From NCBI RefSeq assembly GCF_042427615.1, contig NZ_JBHMEZ010000032.1:124001-188000 (forward strand): a DNA stretch of 64,000 nt. Direction: 5' to 3'. Source of the stretch: Formosa undariae (GTDB lineage: Bacteria; Bacteroidota; Bacteroidia; Flavobacteriales; Flavobacteriaceae). The notes beneath the pieces are model-generated. The model had not been told where the DNA came from, made no database searches, and saw only the letters and a list, made by a program, of their open reading frames with translations. Made by a program: the position numbers and the translations under genes. How positions within the stretch are numbered: position 1 is the stretch's first letter; the number at the start of each line of letters is the position of its first letter. Positions 44,301-51,840 of this stretch are shown here, one piece after another.

Positions 44301-46057
44301 ATCGTTTTATCTTCTACTCCTGTAGGATACGTAATTTTCCATTGGTTACAATTGGCCATTAAATCTGAGGGCATACCTGCATTTCCTCCCGAATCTGCGC
44401 TTCCAGATTGCGTGATATTAATGCTTTGATTAGATACTCCAGAACCAGTAACTGTAATTGTTCCTGTTCTAGATGTTTCAGATGAATTTGTTGATGCTGT
44501 TACCGAAATACTTCCATTTCCATTACCAGAACTTGGAGATACAGAAATCCATGATTGATTTGCAGAAGCATTCCAATTGACACTAGAAGACACACTAATT
44601 GTTTTCGTTGATTCTTCTGAAGTAAACTCATCTACAGATGACACTGTTAAATAATCTCCTGAGGCTGAATTCCCTGAAGCATCTAAGAAATTAGCTCCTA
44701 CAGAGACTCCAACCATACTGTTTGTATGAGGGTTACTAATTGAAGATCCTTTACCAGAAACTGCAGAACTACTTGCACTATAAATTTCTCCGCTTGCAGA
44801 AAATTCTGGATTAGCTTCTGTAAATCCATTATTAGAAATACCTAATGAAGCACCGTAATATACATTCCCATTATAAGTCATACTTTGCCCCGTACCTGAA
44901 ATATCTCCACTTACAATATTGGTTAAGGTTGTATAAATTACATTATTGTTTAAAACTCCAGATGGATCATAACTAGAACGATCGTTATAAAAAATTGGAG
45001 AATCCACATTGTATAAGGTGTTATTTTCTACAACTATATCATCTACTTTTTGGTATCCATTTGTAATTCCTCCAGAGGTATCTGAACCTCCTACAAGGGT
45101 AATTCCGTTGTTCCATTTATCACCAGAACTTACCACATCTTGAATGTAATTATTGGTGATTACGTGGTAACTATCGGTGATACGGATTCCTCCTGTACCT
45201 TCAACATTTTCTCCTAAAAAGTAATTCCCATCTACAGTTGCACGAGCGCCATGTCTCATTACTAACGAACCTCTACATCTTCTAAAGGTGTTATTTCGGT
45301 AGGTGTTATCGGCACTTTTGTTTGTAATAATTTCATTTTCACCATCTGCTTTATAGAAATAGTTCCCCGATACAGTGACACTGGCACTTTTATCTTGAAA
45401 TTCACTTGTCCCCACTCGAATGGTTTCACTATCTCCAGAATGCGTAGTCGAGGGATCTCTCTTAATAAAATTGAAGAAATAGTTATCTTTAATAACATGT
45501 CCGACAGGATTAAAATCGTTGTACTCTAATTCTACTAAAATTAGTGCTCCTGGGCTGTTTTTATTTAAAAACGAACAGTTTTCTACGGTGTTATTCGTCC
45601 CATAAAGCACAATCCAACGGTGCTTATCTGTCCCACTAGGTGTTAAATTATTAAACGCGCAATTACGAATGGTAGAATTATTTGCATACGCACTACTCTT
45701 TCTAAATTGAATGTGATTATTACTTCCTGCTCCTCCATTCCAGTAGAAGCCGTCAATAATAACAAAGTCACCAGAAATATCCATATTGGTTTGCCCAGTA
45801 AAAATAACACCACCAGGCGTTTCCGCTCTTAAAATAATAGGATTAGAAGATGAACCATTTGCTGTAAAATTGATTCTTTGATCGCTACTATATGTTCCAT
45901 TTACCCAAGTCACAACATCTCCAGGAGAAAGACTTAAGTTATTAAATTCACTTGCAGAATTTACCGTGTAATCTGCTCCGTACGTCTGAAAGGCGCAAAG
46001 AAATACTATGACGCATAATGTGGTTTGGCACATGCGACTAAATAATTGTTGTCTCAT
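41339..46057 (-). CDS. Multimodular secreted alginate lyase: PL6 + BACON + PL7 + Big2 + F5/8C + Big2 + PL7 + F5/8C + T9SS tail
   Basis: 1572 residues. Signal peptide 1-27. PL6 parallel beta-helix about 28-440, with SETIRVG (210-216), ITNKS (catalytic K247) and VMRHG (catalytic R268). BACON domain about 465-552. First PL7 about 563-803, with RSELRE (624-629), QIHG (668-671) and YFKVGNYTQ (767-775). Big2 about 814-896. F5/8 type C about 902-1036. Big2 about 1043-1124. Second PL7 about 1135-1337, with RSELR (1192-1196), QIH (1227-1229) and YWKNGVYLQ (1311-1319). F5/8C about 1347-1478. T9SS sorting domain about 1500-1572. All three lyase modules keep their catalytic residues. The protein should be secreted or surface bound and cleave alginate by beta-elimination; PL6 often prefers MG or G blocks, PL7 varies. 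Confidence 0.95.
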   Translation of the reverse strand: MRQQLFSRMCQTTLCVIVFLCAFQTYGADYTVNSASEFNNLSLSPGDVVTWVNGTYSSDQRINFTANGSSSNPIILRAETPGGVIFTGQTNMDISGDFVIIDGFYWNGGAGSNNHIQFRKSSAYANNSTIRNCAFNNLTPSGTDKHRWIVLYGTNNTVENCSFLNKNSPGALILVELEYNDFNPVGHVIKDNYFFNFIKRDPSTTHSGDSETIRVGTSEFQDKSASVTVSGNYFYKADGENEIITNKSADNTYRNNTFRRCRGSLVMRHGARATVDGNYFLGENVEGTGGIRITDSYHVITNNYIQDVVSSGDKWNNGITLVGGSDTSGGITNGYQKVDDIVVENNTLYNVDSPIFYNDRSSYDPSGVLNNNVIYTTLTNIVSGDISGTGQSMTYNGNVYYGASLGISNNGFTEANPEFSASGEIYSASSSAVSGKGSSISNPHTNSMVGVSVGANFLDASGNSASGDYLTVSSVDEFTSEESTKTISVSSSVNWNASANQSWISVSPSSGNGNGSISVTASTNSSETSRTGTITVTGSGVSNQSINITQSGSADSGGNAGMPSDLMANCNQWKITYPTGVEDKTICDEPGNEFFYVNEAGNAIVFRAPIRSDNGTTPNSDNIRSELREREADGSKDIYWTTEGTHELYVKQAITHLPINKSQLVATQIHGNKADGIDDSMVMRLEDSHLFLSFNGGELRSNVTITENYTLGDIHEVIFKVIDGKHYCYYAEDGNLLSAYNNGSASQYLVQADGNDYVMDLNYDQSYFKVGNYTQSNPVKEGDDTDDPDNYGEVLVYDFSVSHGEGGEPTDPIAVTSVSFSSSTIDLALGSAQQLTATVSPSDATNKNVSYNSSSSSIVSVSSSGELTAVSEGNAIITVTTADGDFTDTVVVQVVAPSSGDNLALNKSISGTGTPDGDNTVANLVDGNTETRWSVSGMPQSATIDLGGTFTLGSTALVCYSDRAYQYTISVSSTENGTYTEVVNRSSNATSGSISSPISDEFDSVDARFVKITVTGASSYEGNWVSLLELSVFAGEGEPAIVDVTSVALNSSSINLEDGETEQLSATVSPSDATNQDVSYTSSNTSVATVNSNGLVEAISEGSATITVTTDDGSFTDTVAVTVNGTPNGTTPYSISKFQDYLAQCKLQSPLSGTEATDTEIISGYASNTFYVADGNKLAFYQSRDDAGTRQRSELRFLENWNVNDDQIFHANVNIVNQTCEQLTFMQIHDDANVGSGPNKPLLRVYQSEGHLWAAVKTDDGGTNTSHIDLGETPSGYFDCDIILDSGVMSVEINGSEKLNTNVSYWTYPSYWKNGVYLQDSGEATVYFNELTLTSNSTTTPPNTESTNVALEKSVSFSTEQSSNPASNLVDGDEDSRWSAQSYPVWATVDLGSLHTINSTEVICHNDRAYQYIIEVSTDGNNYTQVVDRSNNATLGSNSNPIADAFSNVDARYVRMTVTGANSYDGDWASIDELRVFGYAKSSTARTVLQEDQIAGITEPELALYPNPTTNRVNIRGAKAYHTLTVYDQVGKVIFNRPLDGETVDISNLKSGMYIFRLSGNETAVNKRIIKK

Positions 46058-46110
46058 TGTTTAATTAGCTATTTGTTAAAGAATTGGTCTGTTTAATCGA
46101 GGCCTCAATT

Positions 46111-46126
46111 AATTGGTTAACCAATT
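46111..46126. promoter_or_regulatory. 16-bp perfect palindrome, candidate operator of the alginate lyase gene
   Basis: AATTGGTTAACCAATT is its own reverse complement. It lies 54 bases upstream of the lyase ATG, between the start codon and a near-consensus -7 box, where a bound repressor would block transcription. The TGGTTAACCA core resembles sites of FadR-subfamily GntR regulators, and a GntR repressor (AusR) is known to control alginate genes in Zobellia. No GntR gene is in this window. Confidence 0.5.
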
Positions 46127-46428
46127 TTTACTTCTGCCAAAGTATACAAAATAAATCGGATGAACAACAGATTATCAGGTTTTTAGATAAAGTGTAATAA
46201 GTAAAATCTTACAATTAGATAAAAAATTCTGTGTTTTAAAACCTCCAGATAATGGCAAAAAACCGCGCTCTCACTCACATAATACTTATTCTAAAAACCT
46301 ATTAAATCGATAGATAAATAGTTAAAAATTTAACATATTCTCTCACAACTTATTATAATTCAATATTTTGTATCTATACGCTCTAACGAGAATTCTGTGG
46401 TACAAAAATGCAGTTACCAGAAGTAAAC

Positions 46429-46737
46429 CTAGTAACGGCATTCTTTTTCCAAAGGCACCACGCTAATCTCACTATCTTGAATCGTATTTATAAAAAGACT
46501 TGTTGGTATATTGTTTTGACGAGATTCGACATCGGAGATATATTTACCTTCAGGAGCAAAATTGAAAATATGTTCCTTGCCCTTTTCACCGATGGTATAA
46601 CGTCTTAAGAGTCCGCTTTTAACATGAAAAAACTTGGCTTGTTCGTCACCAGAAAACGGAAGTATTTGTCCTTTTTTACATGGTTTCGATTTAGCATTTG
46701 GCTTATTTATAATACCTAAAAAGAGTTCTAATGCCCA
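46429..46737 (-). pseudogene. Truncated Crp/Fnr family regulator (cyclic-nucleotide-binding domain only)
   Basis: On the minus strand a frame without a start codon reads KPCKKGQILPFSGDEQAKF, HVKSGLLRRYTIGEKGKEHI, FNFAPEGKYISD and ends SEISVVPLEKECRY before TAG. This is the effector-binding half of a Crp/Fnr protein. The C-terminal helix-turn-helix is absent and the frame is closed by TAA before any ATG, so it is a dead fragment. Confidence 0.72.
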
Positions 46738-46931
46738 TTTTTATTTCATTTTATTTACTGACAATCTTAAATTTAACAACCTAATTATCAATACAAAGAG
46801 CTTAGTTTCCATGAATAAAATGATTAGATCAGACTAAATGAAGTAATAAACCCCATGAAAAGTTAAATCATCTTGCACAGATTCCATTACGAGTAAAATA
46901 TATTATATCTTGCGAAAAAAAATGATAATTT

Positions 46932-47882
46932 ATGGATTTCACTAACCCTTTAGTATATGGTGTTCCTTGTTTTTTAGGCTTTATTGTCTTGGAATTCTCG
47001 TATAGTAAAGTTTTTGACAAGGATAAAAAGGATTTATACAAGAAAAAGGATTTTATTTCTAGTCTTTCCCTTGGTGTAGGTTCTGCTGTTTTAGGTGCAC
47101 TTATAAAGACGGTTTCCGTTATATTGATTTTTAATTTCGCTTACGACCTTTTTAATCCTGAAGTAAATGGGGTTCGCACCAATATAATGGGTTATAAATC
47201 GTTTGGTTATGCTTGGTATTTTTGGGCAATTTGTATGCTTTTAGACGACTACACATATTATTGGTTTCATAGACAGAACCATATGGTTCGTGTATTATGG
47301 GCCGCACATATCGTGCATCATTCTTCCGATAATTTTAATCTAGGTACCGCCGTAAGAAACGGATGGTTTACACTTTTTTACAAACCCTTCTTTTATGTGT
47401 GGATTGTAATTATTGGGTTTCCGCCAGAAATGCTAGTGGTTTGCTTAGGAATTGAATCGTTATGGCAATTTCAACTCCACACACAGTACGTAAAAAAATT
47501 AGGGATATTCGAGAAATTCCTAAATACACATACCATGCACCAAGTGCACCATGCTAGAAATTTAGAGTACATGGATAAAAATCACGGTGGATTTCTAAAT
47601 GTATTCGACCGTATTTTCGGAACATGGAAAGAATTAGATGAAAATATTGAAATTGAATATGGTGTTTCTACACCTCCAGAATCTTATAACTTGTATGTGA
47701 TTTTAATGCACGAGTATCAAAACATCTGGGCAGATATGAAGAAAAGTAAAAACTGGTACCATAAGTTTATGTATATGTTTGCACCTCCGGGTTGGAGTCA
47801 TGACGGAAGCACATTAACCGTAAAACAAATGCGTAAACAGATCGCAGAAGAGGCTAAGAACAATGACTTAAACCCCGCTTAG
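46932..47882 (+). CDS. Sterol desaturase/fatty acid hydroxylase family membrane protein
   Basis: A 316-residue membrane protein with about four hydrophobic segments and the di-iron histidine clusters: WFHRQNH (HxxxH), HIVHHSS (HxxHH) and HTMHQVHHARN (about 200-211). Enzymes of this family hydroxylate or desaturate lipids with O2 at the cytoplasmic face. In Bacteroidetes such proteins may act on carotenoids, sphingolipids or ether lipids; the substrate is unknown here. Monocistronic with a strong terminator. Confidence 0.9.
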   Translation: MDFTNPLVYGVPCFLGFIVLEFSYSKVFDKDKKDLYKKKDFISSLSLGVGSAVLGALIKTVSVILIFNFAYDLFNPEVNGVRTNIMGYKSFGYAWYFWAICMLLDDYTYYWFHRQNHMVRVLWAAHIVHHSSDNFNLGTAVRNGWFTLFYKPFFYVWIVIIGFPPEMLVVCLGIESLWQFQLHTQYVKKLGIFEKFLNTHTMHQVHHARNLEYMDKNHGGFLNVFDRIFGTWKELDENIEIEYGVSTPPESYNLYVILMHEYQNIWADMKKSKNWYHKFMYMFAPPGWSHDGSTLTVKQMRKQIAEEAKNNDLNPA

Positions 47883-47907
47883 TTTTTAGTCAAACATCGC
47901 ACTAAAT

Positions 47908-47948
47908 AAAAAAAGATATCTCTAATTATAGAGATATCTTTTTTTTAT
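47908..47948. terminator. Bidirectional terminator between the desaturase-family and YhdH-type genes
   Basis: AAAAAAAGATATCTCTA and TAGAGATATCTTTTTTTT pair over about 16 bp around a 4 to 5 base loop, with T tracts in both directions. Confidence 0.85.
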
Positions 47949-47979
47949 GCCCAAAGTGTAATAAGAGATTACATTTTAA

Positions 47980-48981
47980 CTACGCTGTAATCTTAATAAT
48001 GGTTCTCCCTTTTAATTGTCCTTTCAGCATTAATTCTATTTTTTCATCGACCTGCTCCAAAGTAATTTCGGTACAGGTATCTTCCAACTGACTGATTTTC
48101 CAATCGGATGCTAGATTGTTCCAAACCTCAGTTCTGTAGTTCATTGGATAATTCTGAGAATCAATTCCGATTAAAGTCACTCCTCGTAAAATAAACGGAA
48201 ACACCGTTAAATCTAATTTTGGTGAAGCTACATTTCCGCAACTCGTAACGGCTCCCATAGGCTGAGTTGCTTTTATAATATTTTCTAAAATCACACCACC
48301 AACGGTATCAATTCCTCCTGCAAATAAGGGTTTTAGCAAAGGTTTTTTATCGAAGTTTTCAATATCATTCCGCAACAAAATTTCACTAGCACCTTGCGCT
48401 TTTAAAAAATCAGATTCAGATTCTTTTCCTGTTATTGCAACAACAGTATATCCTAATTTATTTAACATGGCAACACTTAAAGCGCCTACGCCTCCAGTAG
48501 CTCCAGAAACCACAACTTTACCATCTTCAGGTTTTACTAATTGTGTTAGTCTAAGCACAGACATTCCCGCTGTTAATCCAGCAGTTCCGTAAATCATAGC
48601 CTCCTTCATTGTTAAAGATTCTGGTAATTTCACAGCCCAATGTGCAGGAACGGTAATATATTCGGCGAAACCACCATCGGTATTCATTCCCAAATCGTAA
48701 CTGGTTACGATTACGTGATCCCCAATTTGCCAAGTATCGCTAGAAGACGCTTCAATAATTCCTACGGCATCGATTCCTGGTGTATGCGGAAAATGTCTAG
48801 TGACACCTTTATTTCCTGATGCCGATAAAGCATCTTTATAATTAAGAGAACTGTAATTTACTTTTACACGTATTTCTTCTTCCTTTAAAGGGCTAAATGC
48901 CATCTCTTTAATTGAAGTTTTATAAGTACCATCGACCTCTTCTACTCGAAAAGCCTTGAATATTGAATTGTTTGCTTTCAT
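47980..48981 (-). CDS. YhdH/AcuI-type medium-chain dehydrogenase (acrylyl-CoA reductase/quinone oxidoreductase family)
   Basis: A 333-residue zinc-independent MDR protein. It has SSLNYKDALSASGN (about 47-60), PGIDAVGII, the Rossmann VVSGATGGVGALSV (about 151-164) and a C-terminal GRTIIKI. These are features of the YhdH/YhfP/AcuI group, which reduces acrylyl-CoA and other electrophilic enones with NADPH. It is divergent from an HxlR-type regulator. With that neighbour it may be a detoxification unit for reactive electrophiles. Confidence 0.88.
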   Translation of the reverse strand: MKANNSIFKAFRVEEVDGTYKTSIKEMAFSPLKEEEIRVKVNYSSLNYKDALSASGNKGVTRHFPHTPGIDAVGIIEASSSDTWQIGDHVIVTSYDLGMNTDGGFAEYITVPAHWAVKLPESLTMKEAMIYGTAGLTAGMSVLRLTQLVKPEDGKVVVSGATGGVGALSVAMLNKLGYTVVAITGKESESDFLKAQGASEILLRNDIENFDKKPLLKPLFAGGIDTVGGVILENIIKATQPMGAVTSCGNVASPKLDLTVFPFILRGVTLIGIDSQNYPMNYRTEVWNNLASDWKISQLEDTCTEITLEQVDEKIELMLKGQLKGRTIIKITA

Positions 48982-49040
48982 CTTAATTCTGTTTAATTTT
49001 ACTTACTTTTATACAAATTTCAGCATAATATTAGTAATAA

Positions 49041-49062
49041 CCAACAACTTACAAAATGTTGG
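49041..49062. promoter_or_regulatory. Inverted repeat in the YhdH-HxlR spacer
   Basis: CCAACA, 10 bases, TGTTGG within the 136-base divergent spacer. It is a candidate HxlR operator controlling both genes. Confidence 0.35.
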
Positions 49063-49117
49063 GTAACGAACATTTTATGCTAAATTGTACTGTGCAATAG
49101 GTTAGCAAAGAAAAAAA

Positions 49118-49444
49118 ATGAAAAAAAGTTATTGTCCCATCGACACCTTTATAAATGTAGTAAAAGGCAAACGCAAAGGAACCATTATTTTACACCTTTT
49201 TCAAGGCAATAAACGATATGGAGAATTGGTGAAATTACTTCCAGATATTAGCGAGCGCATGACTACAAAACAGCTTAAAGAATTAGAAGCTGATGGTTTA
49301 ATTATCAGAACGGTATTCCCTGAAGTTCCACCAAAAGTAGAATACAGTTTAACCGATTTAGGAAAAGAAATCCAGCCCTATCTTAAAGGTATGTACAGAG
49401 GTGGTATTCTTTTTGAAAAATCGCTCGAAAATTCTGAATTTTGA
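49118..49444 (+). CDS. HxlR family winged-helix regulator (YodB/QorR-like)
   Basis: A 108-residue HxlR protein: GTIILHLFQGNKRYGELVKLL, then SERMTTKQLKELEADGLI (recognition helix) and YSLTDLGKEIQPYL (wing). It has a single cysteine, Cys6, close to the N-terminus. In the YodB and QorR members of this family such a cysteine senses quinones, diamide or aldehydes and regulates an adjacent oxidoreductase. Here the divergent neighbour is a YhdH-type oxidoreductase, which supports the same logic. Confidence 0.88.
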   Translation: MKKSYCPIDTFINVVKGKRKGTIILHLFQGNKRYGELVKLLPDISERMTTKQLKELEADGLIIRTVFPEVPPKVEYSLTDLGKEIQPYLKGMYRGGILFEKSLENSEF

Positions 49445-49782
49445 TTTTTATATACTTTATTAAAATAGTATTTAGTTGTAACTATCTCTATTGATAAACA
49501 AATCTAATACACTAATAAACAACTGTAAAAAACCACTCTTTTTTCTCTTTCTTATAATAAAATTGACCACGAACTTTAAAGAAGAATTCAAGATTCTATC
49601 TCCGAAGTTGTCCATTGAATCGCTGTTCCTCTTGCAGATATCGCATTATTCTTATTTAAACACGTGTTACCAGAGAACATAGTATAGAAAAGAAAGTCTG
49701 TTAATAAAGCAGAAGAATGAGTCTGTCTTTCTATTTCAAGACATATTATAGTTTTAGGTATATCTAGACTTTAGATGGCACT
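49445..49782. other. Convergent spacer without recognisable content
   Basis: 338 bases between the HxlR stop and the lipid kinase stop. One stretch (about 49635-49680) reads LADIALFLFKHVLPENIV in one frame between stops, which could be a remnant, but I cannot assign it. No terminator of standard form was found. Confidence 0.35.
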
Positions 49783-50676
49783 CTATATATACACATTCTG
49801 TTTGCTCGTAATTAATTTAACGGCTCCTTTTAATATTTTCACTTTTAGTGTTTTAAATTCACCTATTACTTCGCCGTCTAATTGTAGTAATTGGGGCTCA
49901 TTAAACTTAATTTTAGCTTTAGATGTGCTAATAACGCTATTATTCTGACTGTCCAAAAATGTCTCATCAAAACTAGATAGTCCAGCTTTGATTAATACAT
50001 TAACATTGATTTTTTCAATTAAAACAATCTCGAACAAACCGTCCATTGGATTGCCTTCACTGTTTAAAGGCACACCGGTCCCATATTTTCTCGCATTGCA
50101 CACCCCAAGCATAACGGCTTCCGAGTGAAATACTTTATCGTTGCATTCAATCTTCATTTTAAAAGGCGTGACATTACTTAAGGCTTCAATAAAATATTTA
50201 GCATACGTAGCCATACCCCGGTTTTCATCCTTTTCGTACCCATTTACAATTGTAGCGTTAATTCCGACATCTCCAATATGAATGGAATAGTGTTTTTTAT
50301 TGACACGCACCAAATCTAAATCTCCAATTATATTAGACATAACAATGTCTCGAAATGCCTGGATTGGTTTTTCTGAAACTCCCAATTCTACAGCCATTCC
50401 ATTAGCAGAACCTAAAGGAATAATCCCCATGGGAATATCCGTGTTCAATAAAGCGACAGCAGTAAACAAGGTTGTACCATCTCCCCCAACCGATATGACT
50501 TTATCAGGTTGAAATTCCTCTAACATGACTTTAATTTCCGCTTCGTCTGAGCGTCCTGTAGTTTTAAATATTTTATAATCTAAACCGTAATTATCACACA
50601 TCGTCTTAGCCTCTTTTAGAAAAGGCTCTTTATCTACACCTCCAGAAATCGGATTTACTACAAATAATAATTTCAT
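49783..50676 (-). CDS. Diacylglycerol kinase family lipid kinase (YegS/DgkB-like)
   Basis: A 297-residue cytoplasmic lipid kinase. It has VVNPISGG at the N-terminus, the nucleotide-binding SVGGDGTTLFTAVALL (about 62-77) and IPLGSANGMA (about 86-95), and a C-terminal beta-sandwich with LQLDGE. Family members phosphorylate diacylglycerol or related lipids. Its start overlaps the end of the App1-type phosphatase gene by 4 bases, giving an operon of a phosphatidate phosphatase-like and a diacylglycerol kinase-like enzyme with opposite reactions. Confidence 0.9.
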   Translation of the reverse strand: MKLLFVVNPISGGVDKEPFLKEAKTMCDNYGLDYKIFKTTGRSDEAEIKVMLEEFQPDKVISVGGDGTTLFTAVALLNTDIPMGIIPLGSANGMAVELGVSEKPIQAFRDIVMSNIIGDLDLVRVNKKHYSIHIGDVGINATIVNGYEKDENRGMATYAKYFIEALSNVTPFKMKIECNDKVFHSEAVMLGVCNARKYGTGVPLNSEGNPMDGLFEIVLIEKINVNVLIKAGLSSFDETFLDSQNNSVISTSKAKIKFNEPQLLQLDGEVIGEFKTLKVKILKGAVKLITSKQNVYI

Positions 50677-51635
50677 ATTAATTCATGTTTTAATGTCTCT
50701 ATTTCGTCTAAAATAGTTTCAGCATGCTCTGGTAAAAAATAGGATGCAGAAGTTCCTGTAGCCAACAACGTTTCCCACATATTTTGCTGTGTTTTATTAA
50801 TCTCTTTTCCAGTTCGACGAATATATATTTTCAAAATAAGTTCCGGATATGCTTTGGCCAAAGTGGTATAAATTGCCATATCTTTCTGACTGTCGTCTCC
50901 AACCAAAATATAATGTTTACTTCTCGACTGTGTGATTAAAAACCGAATAGCATTCAACTTAAAATCTACTGGTTTTTGTCCTTTTACCAGCTGAGCGAAA
51001 CTTAAATACGGTGTGAGTGTTAATACGCCCAAAGGCAACTTATTATGCTTTATAAATGTAGTTAAAAGTCCGAATAAATTACTCTCACTTTTAGACACAT
51101 AAAATAATCTAGGATTCACATCTTCCCACGCCAGAAATATGTTTTTGGTAAACTCGATTACTGTTCGTCGCTCAGGCACAAGAAACAATAAGGTTTTAAT
51201 ACGTTGAAAAATATTTGCAGTATTAGACACTAAAATGGTGTCGTCTATATCTGAAATAATATCCAAAGTTCTCTGTTCTTCCTCAAAAATCACGGGATAA
51301 TTCTGAACAATTTTTAAAACCTGGTCTGCATCTGAAAGTGTGATTTTTAAATCTAAACTATACGCCTTTTCAGAAATAACCTGAAACCGACCAAAGGCAT
51401 CTGTTTTTGTAAGTATCGTACCTGAGTTTGTATGAATACAAATCTCTTGATTCGCAAAAACAGATGTAAAATATGAGCGAAGCACATTAATTGCATTTCG
51501 AAATGCTTTCCCTTTTTTATTTTGAATATCCTGATTTCCTTTTAAAACAACACCTTTATACCAGACTTTATCGGCTGAAAGTTTTAAAACTGATAATTCC
51601 CAAACTGTTGCTTTTTTACTATAAACCATAGGCAT
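50673..51635 (-). CDS. App1/DUF2183 family phosphatidate phosphatase-like protein
   Basis: A 320-residue protein with the HAD-like DxDxT motif ISDIDDTILV (about 145-154) and later YILVGDDSQKD, typical of the DUF2183/App1 catalytic domain. Yeast App1 is an Mg-dependent phosphatidate phosphatase. The N-terminal 110 residues are beta-rich, as in other bacterial members. No signal peptide. The stop overlaps the start of the lipid kinase gene, implying a joint role in phospholipid turnover (inference). Confidence 0.85.
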   Translation of the reverse strand: MPMVYSKKATVWELSVLKLSADKVWYKGVVLKGNQDIQNKKGKAFRNAINVLRSYFTSVFANQEICIHTNSGTILTKTDAFGRFQVISEKAYSLDLKITLSDADQVLKIVQNYPVIFEEEQRTLDIISDIDDTILVSNTANIFQRIKTLLFLVPERRTVIEFTKNIFLAWEDVNPRLFYVSKSESNLFGLLTTFIKHNKLPLGVLTLTPYLSFAQLVKGQKPVDFKLNAIRFLITQSRSKHYILVGDDSQKDMAIYTTLAKAYPELILKIYIRRTGKEINKTQQNMWETLLATGTSASYFLPEHAETILDEIETLKHELI

Positions 51636-51840
51636 ACTAAATTCTCCTAAAAGATATAAAACTCACGGCTAACCTAAAAAAAATACGGCATTAGAAATTC
51701 TAATTTTCCACACTTAAATACACGTAAAAAATCCTCATTATTTAAAATATTAAAAGCTTACTACAATACTTTATTTTAAATAGTAACGATATTTTTTATT
51801 ACCCATCTATTATAATTAAATTGTCCCGCACAAAAATTGT

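Larger units (their letters stand above)
46058..46931. other. Regulatory and degenerate region upstream of the alginate lyase gene
   Basis: 874 bases with no intact gene. Next to the lyase ATG are a palindrome (46111-46126) and, about 15 bases further upstream, an almost-consensus ATACTTTG box on the minus strand (about 46138-46145). 46429-46737 is a Crp/Fnr remnant. 46150-46428 and 46738-46931 show nothing recognisable. Confidence 0.5.

Noticed and set aside
46408..46837. Two short plus-strand frames of about 66 codons each
   Set aside because: They lie antisense to the Crp/Fnr remnant and show no family features; the minus-strand reading explains the sequence better.
49491..49682. 63-codon plus-strand frame after the HxlR gene
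   Set aside because: No recognisable protein texture, no promoter, and it is in a convergent spacer.
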